Assembly (NCBI GenBank): GCA_022361535.1
Contig: JAKSAU010000544.1
Location: 1-14,142 of the forward strand
Direction of reading: 5' to 3'
DNA from: Desulfobacterales bacterium
Lineage (GTDB): Bacteria; Desulfobacterota; Desulfobacteria; Desulfobacterales; Desulfobacteraceae
DNA length: 14,142 nucleotides
Shown: positions 7,282-13,915 of the stretch, one piece after another
How positions within the stretch are numbered: position 1 is the first letter of the stretch
Layout: each line of letters begins with the position of its first letter
The notes under the pieces: generated by a model
The model's input: only the letters and a program-made list of their open reading frames with translations
What the model was told of the DNA's origin: nothing
The model's database searches: none
Program-made: the position numbers and the translations under genes

Positions 7282-7322
7282 AAAAAAAGACAGCCGCTTT
7301 CCCGGCAAGGATAGTGCGGCTG
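7282..7322 (-). terminator. Intrinsic-terminator-like hairpin oriented leftward
   Basis: CAGCCGC (7291-7297) and GCGGCTG (7316-7322) pair perfectly around an 18-base loop. The + strand has seven A's at 7282-7288, so on the - strand the stem is followed by TC and seven T's. It would stop leftward transcription, yet no - strand gene is seen between here and 13916. Confidence 0.45.
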
Positions 7323-7350
7323 CCTATAGGATCTGCTCCGAGATGAATCC

Positions 7351-7386
7351 CGGGAGATGCTTTTCAATTTATCATTGCGTCTCCCG
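7351..7386. repeat. Ten-base inverted repeat (hairpin)
   Basis: CGGGAGATGC (7351-7360) pairs with GCGTCTCCCG (7377-7386) with one G-T wobble, around a 16-base AT-rich loop. No T-tract follows on either strand. It may be an mRNA stability structure or part of a leader for the small ORF at 7461. Confidence 0.45.
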
Positions 7387-7460
7387 TACGTCAACAGCAC
7401 CTGTCAAAGGGTCATGCCTGAAAAACATTATATTAACCTGATAAAACTGGGAGTACGTAA

Positions 7461-7631
7461 ATGAAACAACTCACCCTTGTTTTGATACCACTGTTATCTC
7501 TGCTGATGTTCCACCTCTTGCTTGCCCAAAGGAAATCTTCCTGGCCAAACAACACATATCAATGGCCCTTTAAAGGCCTCTCCTGTCAGGACCAGAAGGT
7601 TCAAAAGAAAGGGCTCCCTGCAATTCGTTAA
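7461..7631 (+). CDS. Small secreted or membrane-anchored ORF, 56 residues, unrecognised
   Basis: ATG 7461 to TAA 7629-7631 encodes 56 residues beginning MKQLTLVLIPLLSLLMFHLL, a clear signal peptide or membrane anchor, followed by a short polar tail (AQRKSSWPNN, then a Lys/Gln-rich end with one Cys). GGGAG (7449-7453) stands 7 bases upstream, a well-placed ribosome site. The tail matches nothing I recognise. The 3' end overlaps, in another frame, a decayed transposase fragment, so this may be the surviving start of a longer secreted protein cut by an old insertion. It could also be a genuine small membrane protein of the import locus. The hydrophobic start and ribosome site are seen; function is unknown. 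Confidence 0.4.
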   Translation: MKQLTLVLIPLLSLLMFHLLLAQRKSSWPNNTYQWPFKGLSCQDQKVQKKGLPAIR

Positions 7632-7720
7632 ACATGACGGCATTGTTTAACGCTCCAGGATGTCCATTGAAAATGCATATTGTGAGCGATTCAACAGAAC
7701 TTGCGGAGAGGGTGGCGGCT
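7600..7720 (+). pseudogene. Degenerate IS3-type transposase (integrase core) fragment
   Basis: Reading in the frame of codon 7618, the translation gives FVKHDGIV, a stop, then RSRMSIENAYCERFNRT (about 7654-7703). The block NAYCERFNRT closely matches the region around the catalytic glutamate of IS3-family orfB integrases, usually read as NAYIERFNRT, preceded by a short segment resembling the HGI...P motif. The stop inside it (about 7648-7650) and loss of similarity just afterwards show a dead remnant. No terminal inverted repeats or target duplications were found by eye. It ends about 100 bases before the receptor start, so an insertion once lay in this gap. Confidence 0.6.
7626..7652. repeat. 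Eight-base perfect inverted repeat
   Basis: CGTTAAAC (7626-7633) and GTTTAACG (7645-7652) form a perfect dyad with an 11-base spacer. It lies inside the transposase remnant, so it may be chance; an operator for the receptor operon is the alternative. Confidence 0.3.
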
Positions 7721-7809
7721 CCAAATCAAGCTGCTGACCCTGGAAGAAATGTACCATTTTCCGCCATCTCTCCGTTTTTTAAATTAAGCAGGAAACAAGG
7801 AAGAATCTT

Positions 7810-9807
7810 ATGAAATCTTTTTATATTCGGTTTTTAATCATGTGTATTATATGCGGTACGTATTCATTCCCACTCTGGGCTTCTCAAACAGAAACGTTGG
7901 GCGAATCGTTTGCCATTCAAGAGATTACGGTCAAAGAAAAACGATCTGTCCAACGATACTCACAGGAACTTGAAATGTTTGGACACTCAATGGCTGTGAT
8001 TACAGGAGATCAAATCCGGGAGGCCGGATTCGTGGACCTCACTAAAGCCATTCAGGCAATGGTTCCGGGTATCTTTACATCTGCCCGCCAGGGACGGGGC
8101 GGATGGACCTACACCTATCTGCACGGAAGCGATGACATACTCTGGCTCCTTGATGGAGTCCGGATCACCAACCCACTTTATGCCTCTGATTGGACTGCAA
8201 CCCTCAGCATCCACCAGGTTGACCGCATTGAAGTGCTGAAAGGCGGGGAAAGTGTTTTTTATGGATCTGGAGCACGAGCAGGAGTAATCAATATTATAAC
8301 TAAAGAAGTGGGTTCCGAAACCTCGGGAGAGGTGGGTATTTCATACGGTGACATGGATTACAGGGAAGCTTACGGCCATGTTACCGACACCATAAACGGA
8401 CATGGGTTCATGGTTTTTGGCAGCTATGAAGCCTCTGACGGATACCAAGTTTGTGATGATCAATCCTTTTCCAATGCGAGTAATCCCGTAAAAGACCGTG
8501 AAGTGGGGTATGACCGTTCGGTAGTGGGCGGCAAATACCGTAGAATGTTCGATCTGGCCGGCAAGCCGGTATTAACAGTACAGGCCCAGACACAACAGGG
8601 CGTATTTGAATATCCATATCCCCAGTACCGGTATGCGGACAATGACTGGAAAGAGGATCTTGTCATATTGAATTGGGATCATACCGTTACGCCTGGTTTC
8701 TCATACTACCTGAAAACCTATATTCACACCTGGTGGGGAGAAGTTACCTTTTTAGATCCGGATGGTTCCTATTCATGGGGCAGTGCCAGCAATGACGCGG
8801 TCTGGGGCTATGAGGATGTGGGTGTCAATTTAAGCTCCAGTACCACTTGGGGTGAAGGGCACGAGTTGATCACCGGAGTAGATTATCAGACCTATTGGGG
8901 GGAGGAAGAAGCCATGGATGTTCCCAAAACTGACCGCGCACACACCTATGCCGGGTTTGCCAGCTTCAGGCCGTATCTTTCCTTCCTACCCAAAACCAAG
9001 GTTGCGGCTGGAATCCGTTATACAACCACAAACGAAGATATGGATTCCACGATCTGGGACTTGAGTTTAAGAACTCCTCTATGGGATGCCTATTATTTCA
9101 GGGGGACATTGGGAACATCATTCACCCTTCCCACCCTGATGCAGTTATACGGGACTGACAGAGCCGGTGGCACCATCGGAAATCCTGACCTGAATCCGGA
9201 AAAAAGCCGGAACCTGGACCTGGGCTTGGGCGGCCAGTGGAAATTTTTCAGGGCTGAACTGGGCTATTTCTATCAAGATGTAGAGGATATGATTACTACC
9301 ACCACGCTGAGCAACGGATCGTCTTTTTATATCAATGCTGATGGGGAAACAGAGATCGATGGGTTTGAAATTCTGGTCGGGATAGGACCTTTCAACGGGA
9401 TAACCTTGAACTTAAGTGCCAACTGGGTGAATGCCGAAGACAAGGAAACTGGTGAACAGTTGGAACGAATCCCCGAATTTTATACCACGGCCAATCTTTC
9501 ATACCGATCCGGGGAGGGGCGTTTCGGTGCCGATGTTATGACCCGCTACACCGGAGATGTCTATGAGAGAGGGTTGTCGCCTTTCAACGATGTCAATTAC
9601 GGGGGATTCTTTGTGGCAGATGCCTCGGTATTTTACAAATTCGGCACGGCAAATCAGCATAAGGTGACGCTTCGGGTCGAAAACATCTTTGATAAGGATT
9701 ATGCCACTCGCTACAACAGGGTGACCAATCCGGACAGCACAAGTTTCTTATATAACCAGCACGGACTCCCCCGAAACTTTATCGTCGGATATACCTACAC
9801 CTTTTAA
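7810..9807 (+). CDS. TonB-dependent outer-membrane receptor
   Basis: This 665-residue protein is a TonB-dependent transporter. It has a signal peptide (1-25, cut after WAS), a TonB-box-like segment (about 37-43, QEITVKE), a plug domain (about 50-168) with ITGDQIREAGFVDLTKAIQ, ILWLLDGVRITNP, VDRIEVLKGGESVFYGSGA and GVINIITKE, and a 22-strand-type beta barrel ending in aromatic YTYTF, the usual barrel assembly signal. The NPDLNPEKS block (about 459-467) and the final NIFDKDYATRYN motif are typical of the family. It moves a scarce ligand, probably a metal chelate, across the outer membrane using TonB. It is compact, in the size range of cobalamin, haem or small-siderophore receptors, but the ligand cannot be told. 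AAGGAAGA precedes the start by about 6 bases. It heads operon 2, and the binding-protein gene starts 6 bases after its stop. Confidence 0.93.
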   Translation: MKSFYIRFLIMCIICGTYSFPLWASQTETLGESFAIQEITVKEKRSVQRYSQELEMFGHSMAVITGDQIREAGFVDLTKAIQAMVPGIFTSARQGRGGWTYTYLHGSDDILWLLDGVRITNPLYASDWTATLSIHQVDRIEVLKGGESVFYGSGARAGVINIITKEVGSETSGEVGISYGDMDYREAYGHVTDTINGHGFMVFGSYEASDGYQVCDDQSFSNASNPVKDREVGYDRSVVGGKYRRMFDLAGKPVLTVQAQTQQGVFEYPYPQYRYADNDWKEDLVILNWDHTVTPGFSYYLKTYIHTWWGEVTFLDPDGSYSWGSASNDAVWGYEDVGVNLSSSTTWGEGHELITGVDYQTYWGEEEAMDVPKTDRAHTYAGFASFRPYLSFLPKTKVAAGIRYTTTNEDMDSTIWDLSLRTPLWDAYYFRGTLGTSFTLPTLMQLYGTDRAGGTIGNPDLNPEKSRNLDLGLGGQWKFFRAELGYFYQDVEDMITTTTLSNGSSFYINADGETEIDGFEILVGIGPFNGITLNLSANWVNAEDKETGEQLERIPEFYTTANLSYRSGEGRFGADVMTRYTGDVYERGLSPFNDVNYGGFFVADASVFYKFGTANQHKVTLRVENIFDKDYATRYNRVTNPDSTSFLYNQHGLPRNFIVGYTYTF

Positions 9808-9812
9808 GGAAA

Positions 9813-11015
9813 ATGATCGGAATGAAACACATAAAAATTCTATTTGTCCTGGCAGGAATGCTCTGCATTTCGGAATGGTTCTGCCTGACCGGAATTCTCC
9901 AGGACGGCCAATGCCAATCTGTCAATAAAGCTCAGATAACTGTCACAGACGGCACCGGGCGTCCTTTGGCCGTCCACCTGCCTGTTGAACGCATCATTGT
10001 TGAATACATGGATAATGCCGAACTGGTTCGTATTTTAAAACGTGAAGACAAAGTGGTGGCCTTAGCCGGATACGACTATATCTTCCATGACTGTTTGCGC
10101 CAGTTCCCAAAATTTCGGCTGCTGCCTTCTGTGGGTTATCCCTGGAGCCTTGATTACGAGGCTGTATTGGCAACGAAGTCTGATCTATTATTGACCTTTA
10201 CATCCCAGAACCAGGAAAAGAGGATGAACCTTCCCGGGATTGATATCCTTTTTCTGGGCCTCTACCACCCTGACCTTTCGCAGCCTGAAAGATCACGCTA
10301 TGTCAGGGGGATCCGGAATCTGGCCCAGATTCTGGCGGCCGAAGACACGGCCGAGGACTTTATTTCCTGGTATAAAGGAGTGCTCAATAACATAGCTGAA
10401 CGAACTAAAGCCCTCAGGTCTGACGAAAAACCAAAGGTATTAATCTCTTCCTATCCCCTGTGCAATGCATCTGGAAGCCGCTACTGCGCTTATGGGCCGG
10501 ATGATACCCTGACTCAGGCCAGCCGGCTGGCCGGTGGGCGGAATCTCATTGACCTTCTGCCCTACGATAAAGGGGTTTCCGTTCCCATTGATCCTGAATG
10601 GCTGATTCGTGAGAATCCGGATTTCATTCTGCTCCATGCCGTTGATGATATCAGGGCTTCGGGATATGAAACAGACGATGCCTCCTATCTTAAACAGGGC
10701 GTGGCTCAATTTGCAGGTGCGCCGGAACTTGCAAGCGTCAATGCTGTTAAAAAAGGCCATATATATGTTCTTGACGGCCATTTCAGGAACGATGCCAGCG
10801 GCGGCGCACTGGCGGCTGCATACCTGGCTGCACTTTTTCATCCGGCGCTTTTTAGGGATCTCGATCCTGAGGCGGTTCATCAAGCTTATCTGGAAATGCA
10901 ACAGCTTGATTACAACCTGGATGCACACGGCATTTTTTTCTATCCCCCGCTAAAAAATAAAACCGGCCTGGCCGGTATACCGGACCGATATATAGAGCAA
11001 GGTTTTTTTAAATGA
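9813..11015 (+). CDS. Periplasmic binding protein of a FecCD-type ABC importer
   Basis: This is a substrate-binding protein of the BtuF/FepB type (Peripla_BP_2), 400 residues. A signal peptide (about 1-33) is followed by ITVTDGTGRPLAVHLPVERIIV (about 42-63), the usual entry strand. Further blocks are LDYEAVLATKSDLLLTF and IDPEWLIRENPDFILLHA, lining the two lobes, and GHIYVLDG near 310. The C-terminal stretch LDYNLDAHGIFFYPPL recalls archaeal and anaerobe versions of the family. No lipobox is seen around the N-terminal cysteines, so it is probably a soluble periplasmic protein. ATG 9813 is very close to AAGGA (9806-9810); ATG 9822, which would begin MKHIKILFVL, is 11 bases from it and is equally possible. 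Its stop overlaps the permease start as ATGA. It collects the ligand delivered by the receptor. Confidence 0.88.
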   Translation: MIGMKHIKILFVLAGMLCISEWFCLTGILQDGQCQSVNKAQITVTDGTGRPLAVHLPVERIIVEYMDNAELVRILKREDKVVALAGYDYIFHDCLRQFPKFRLLPSVGYPWSLDYEAVLATKSDLLLTFTSQNQEKRMNLPGIDILFLGLYHPDLSQPERSRYVRGIRNLAQILAAEDTAEDFISWYKGVLNNIAERTKALRSDEKPKVLISSYPLCNASGSRYCAYGPDDTLTQASRLAGGRNLIDLLPYDKGVSVPIDPEWLIRENPDFILLHAVDDIRASGYETDDASYLKQGVAQFAGAPELASVNAVKKGHIYVLDGHFRNDASGGALAAAYLAALFHPALFRDLDPEAVHQAYLEMQQLDYNLDAHGIFFYPPLKNKTGLAGIPDRYIEQGFFK

Positions 11016-12067
11016 AACAGAGCCGATTACTACGCAATGCCTATTTAAAAAACCGCCAACTCAAATTTTTTATAGGTGGCACAGCCGTGGTGTTGATTTG
11101 CCTTACCGGAGGGCTATCCTTATCCCAAGGGTCCTTGGAAATCGGCTTTAAAACGGTATGGATCACTTTATGGCAAATGTGTATTAAAGGATACAACAGT
11201 GAAGATCCTTGCCAAACAATTCTGATGGTACTGCGATTACCACGTGTGGTAATGGGAGTTCTGGCTGGTTTCGGCCTTGGCGTCGCCGGTGCTGTGTTCC
11301 AGGGGGTGCTGCGGAACCCCCTGGCCAGCCCTACCACATTGGGAGTTAGTGCTGCGGCGGGTTTAGGGGCTGCACTGGCTTTTGTCTTTGACATCGGTTT
11401 TGCCGGGAAAAATTTTATAGTGGTGGGAAATGCCTTTGTTTTTTCCATGATTCCCGCCTTGGTCATTTTCTGCATGGCGCGGTTCAGGCAGGCTACGCCG
11501 GAAATGATGATTCTTTCCGGAATCGGCATGTTTTATATTTTTGGCGCCGTAACTTCAATGTTAGAGTTTTTGGCAGCCCAGGATGCGCTTAAAGCCATGG
11601 TTGTATGGCTGATGGGAAGCCTTAGTCGGGCCAAATGGGGGGAAATTTTCGTTACCGCCTCTGTTCTTGCTATCAGCATCCCTATTGTGATGTGGCGATC
11701 CTGGGATTTGAACTTGATGGGGCTTGGAGATGATGCTGCAAAGTCACTTGGGACGAATCCTGATAAAAGCCGCCTGACTTTAATGGCCGTCGCATCCCTT
11801 ATGACAGCGACAATCATTTGCTTTACCGGGATGATCGGATTTATCGGATTGGTTTCCCCACATATCTGCAGAATGTTTTTAGGGGCTGATAACCGGATGT
11901 TGGTGCCTGTTTCAGGTCTATTTGGAGCAATATTTCTCATTGTTTCAGATCTGGTTTCGCGAACCATCATCGCACCTGTAATTGTTCCGGTCGGCATCAT
12001 CACTTCCTGTGTTGGAGGCCCACTGTTCCTTTATCTGATTATGACGAAAAGAAAACGACAATGGTAA
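11012..12067 (+). CDS. FecCD-family ABC transporter permease
   Basis: This 351-residue membrane protein belongs to the FecCD/BtuC family, whose members form a homodimer of about ten helices per subunit. Conserved blocks are LRLPRVVMGVLAGFGLGVAGAVFQGVLRNPLASPTTLGVSAAAGLGA (about 74-120), the cytoplasmic GDDAAKSLG coupling loop (239-247), GMIGFIGLVSPHICRMFLG (273-291), and PVGIITSCVGGPLFLYLI (326-343). It forms the inner-membrane pore for the chelate handed over by the binding protein. The start overlaps the binding-protein stop by four bases, and its own stop overlaps the ATPase start by seven, so the three ABC genes are translated as a unit. Only one permease gene is present, as expected for a homodimer. 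The family carries cobalamin, haem and siderophores, and does not reveal the substrate. Confidence 0.93.
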   Translation: MKQSRLLRNAYLKNRQLKFFIGGTAVVLICLTGGLSLSQGSLEIGFKTVWITLWQMCIKGYNSEDPCQTILMVLRLPRVVMGVLAGFGLGVAGAVFQGVLRNPLASPTTLGVSAAAGLGAALAFVFDIGFAGKNFIVVGNAFVFSMIPALVIFCMARFRQATPEMMILSGIGMFYIFGAVTSMLEFLAAQDALKAMVVWLMGSLSRAKWGEIFVTASVLAISIPIVMWRSWDLNLMGLGDDAAKSLGTNPDKSRLTLMAVASLMTATIICFTGMIGFIGLVSPHICRMFLGADNRMLVPVSGLFGAIFLIVSDLVSRTIIAPVIVPVGIITSCVGGPLFLYLIMTKRKRQW

Positions 12068-12864
12068 ATCATATGGATATTCGCCTTGAAAAACTGGCCT
12101 TCAACTATGGAAAATCGTTTGTCTTAAACGGCATTTCGACCCGGCTGGAACCTGGCCGTATAGTAGCTGTCTGCGGCCCAAATGGGGCTGGAAAATCGAC
12201 CCTTATCAAATGCATAAACCGTATACTTCCCTCCAAAGGGCGCATCCTTTTATCAGAAAAGGATATCAACACCCTGAAGATGCCGCAAATCTCAAAACTA
12301 TTGGGATATGTTCCCCAGGATAATACCCAGGTCTTTTCCATTACAGTATTTGATATGGTCATGATGGGCCGTCGGCCCCACATTGGTTGGCGTAGCAGGA
12401 AAGAGGACCGGGAAAAAGTGTTGGATGTCTTGGAAGTAATGGGCCTGTCTCATTTAGGGCTTAGGGATTTCAACCAGTTGAGCGGAGGTCAACAGCAAAA
12501 GGTGATTATCGCAAGAGCACTGGTCCAAGAACCTGAAGTTCTGCTACTGGATGAGCCGACCTCTAGCCTTGATCTGGGGCACCAATTGGAAGTCATGGCA
12601 TTGATGCAGTGCCTGGCAGCAGAAAAAAAGATGCTGGTAGTCATGAGCGTGCATGATTTAAACCTCGCCGCCTGGTATGCGGATCAGATTTTGATGCTCA
12701 AAAACGGCCAGGTCACATGCTCGGGAACGCCTGTGGAAGTTATGACCCCTGAGAATATTTTGGCCGTCTACGGAGTGGTGGCCCAGGTAAAAACAGAGCA
12801 GCAAAGGCCGTATGTCATTCCTTTGCAAACCGCCCGGAAAAATGAGTTTGGGATTCAAAATTAA
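12061..12864 (+). CDS. ABC transporter ATP-binding protein (FecE/BtuD type)
   Basis: This 267-residue cytoplasmic ATPase powers the FecCD permease. All motifs are intact: Walker A GPNGAGKST (39-47), Q-loop Gln86 in VPQDN, signature LSGGQQQ (140-146), Walker B VLLLDE (160-165), D-loop SSLD (168-171), and switch His198 in VMSVHDL. Residues 94-110, with VFDMVMMGRRPHIGW, are the typical signature of the iron-complex/cobalamin group of ABC ATPases. The start is ATG 12061, overlapping the permease stop by seven bases; an internal ATG at 12073 is also possible, and neither has a strong ribosome site, consistent with translational coupling. A 17-base gap with its own ribosome site follows before the DUF4198 gene. 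Confidence 0.93.
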   Translation: MVNHMDIRLEKLAFNYGKSFVLNGISTRLEPGRIVAVCGPNGAGKSTLIKCINRILPSKGRILLSEKDINTLKMPQISKLLGYVPQDNTQVFSITVFDMVMMGRRPHIGWRSRKEDREKVLDVLEVMGLSHLGLRDFNQLSGGQQQKVIIARALVQEPEVLLLDEPTSSLDLGHQLEVMALMQCLAAEKKMLVVMSVHDLNLAAWYADQILMLKNGQVTCSGTPVEVMTPENILAVYGVVAQVKTEQQRPYVIPLQTARKNEFGIQN

Positions 12865-12881
12865 ATTGATAAAGGAGAAAA

Positions 12882-13676
12882 ATGATGCGTGTTTTTTGGA
12901 TAGTACTTGTGTTGGTCCTGGTTTGTGCCACTCCGGTATGGGCTCATGACTGCTGGCTTCAGCCGGACCATTTCAAAATTGGCTTAGATACCTTCCTGAT
13001 TGTAAGACTGCTTGTCGGAGATACTCTAAAACGAGAAAAAGAACTGCCATTGGAAACAAAAATGACCTCCCGTCTCTCTTTGTTTACCCGGACCAAACAG
13101 CTTGATCTGCTTCCCTTGTTGGATGAGGCAAACCTTCCTGCAATAACCATTCTCCCCAGTGATAGCGGCACAGGCCTGGTGGCAATGGACAGGAATTTTA
13201 CGGACATTATACTGAAAAACGATAAATTCTCTTCTTATATAACCGGTGAACACCACTCCCAACTGATTGACCGTGTTCAATCCAATCCAAGGGGTTGTCA
13301 AAAGGAGGAATATGCCAGATGCATCAAAACAATTTTTCACGTAGGTGAAGATCCCTATGCTCAAGAAATTGCGTCGCAGGCGATTGGACAAAAGTTGGAA
13401 ATCATTTTACTTTCTTGTCCCAAACATCCGGATCCGGTTCGGGTTAAAGTCCTATTTGACAATAAACCCCTGCCGCAAAAAACCGTTACAGCTTTGATGC
13501 AAAATCGTGGCATTGTTTCTCAGACTGCAATAACCGGTGAAGACGGGGAAGCTGTTTTTAAAAATATGGGTTCAGGTCTATGGTTGATTCGCCTGGTCCA
13601 TCTTTTTCCATGTGAAGAAGCAAGAGATATTGATTGGACAAGCTATTGGGCCTCTTTTTGCTTTCAAATGACATAA
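12882..13676 (+). CDS. DUF4198 periplasmic protein, likely metal handling
   Basis: This 264-residue protein carries a signal peptide (1-21) predicted to be cut after VWA, leaving mature HDCWLQPDHF, the characteristic DUF4198 opening. Other family features are YARCIKTIFHVGEDPYAQEIASQAIGQKLEI (about 145-175), the strand-turn RVKVLFDNKPLPQKTVTAL, GEDGEAVFKNMGSGLWLIRLVHL and the final DWTSYWASFCF. The Pfam family was formerly linked to nickel transport (NikM-like), and members sit near Co/Ni uptake genes; the exact role is unproven. If the signal is cut as predicted, His22 is the free N-terminus and could bind metal, with Asp23 and Cys24 beside it. ATG 12882 is 4 bases and ATG 12885 7 bases from AAAGGAG (12871-12877), so the second may be the real start. 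It is the last gene of operon 2. Confidence 0.85.
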   Translation: MMRVFWIVLVLVLVCATPVWAHDCWLQPDHFKIGLDTFLIVRLLVGDTLKREKELPLETKMTSRLSLFTRTKQLDLLPLLDEANLPAITILPSDSGTGLVAMDRNFTDIILKNDKFSSYITGEHHSQLIDRVQSNPRGCQKEEYARCIKTIFHVGEDPYAQEIASQAIGQKLEIILLSCPKHPDPVRVKVLFDNKPLPQKTVTALMQNRGIVSQTAITGEDGEAVFKNMGSGLWLIRLVHLFPCEEARDIDWTSYWASFCFQMT

Positions 13677-13784
13677 TATGACATATTTAGAGTTGAGATT
13701 TCACATACTCAAAATATTGTATGCTTTCACAGTCTGTAAATGATTATGTTGGAATAGTTTAATTTTCAGATTGCTATTGGTGAT

Positions 13785-13907
13785 AGGTTTCCTGGGATTT
13801 AATGAGTTCAACGTGATCTCTAAATGACTAATATACACCCTGCCTTATATTCAAACTGCCTGGTGGAAATCACCCCGGCAGTTTGAAAAAGCATGACCAG
13901 GAAACCT
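13785..13907. repeat. Nested perfect inverted repeats between convergent genes
   Basis: An outer pair, AGGTTTCCTGG (13785-13795) and CCAGGAAACCT (13897-13907), is perfect over 11 bases and encloses a second perfect 11-base pair, TTCAAACTGCC (13850-13860) and GGCAGTTTGAA (13877-13887), which itself holds GGTG/CACC around a GAAAT loop. Neither strand has a T-tract after the inner stem, so it is not a standard intrinsic terminator. It could be a structured 3' UTR of either gene, a small RNA, or a remnant mobile element end. Confidence 0.6.
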
Positions 13908-13915
13908 CAAGCCTG

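Larger units (their letters stand above)
7248..7460. other. Non-coding region with two tandem hairpins after operon 1
   Basis: No gene is visible. It contains a hairpin whose T-tract faces leftward (7282-7322), and a 10-base stem (7351-7360 with 7377-7386). A TATATT (7429-7434) could be a -10 box for the small ORF at 7461, but no matching -35 at normal spacing was found. No known riboswitch consensus was recognised. Confidence 0.5.

Noticed and set aside
7248..7809. Cobalamin riboswitch upstream of the receptor
   Set aside because: The receptor/FecCD context made this worth checking, but no B12-box-like sequence or typical core was found by eye.
10440..10928. 162-residue - strand frame
   Set aside because: It is antisense to the binding protein, with no family motif or ribosome site.
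11041..12003. Two long - strand frames (162 and 156 residues)
   Set aside because: They are antisense to the FecCD permease; their Pro/Thr/Ile-rich composition is typical of the complement of membrane-protein codons.
13684..13825. Eight-base inverted repeat ATTTAGAG / CTCTAAAT
   Set aside because: It is short, AT-rich and far apart; expected by chance.
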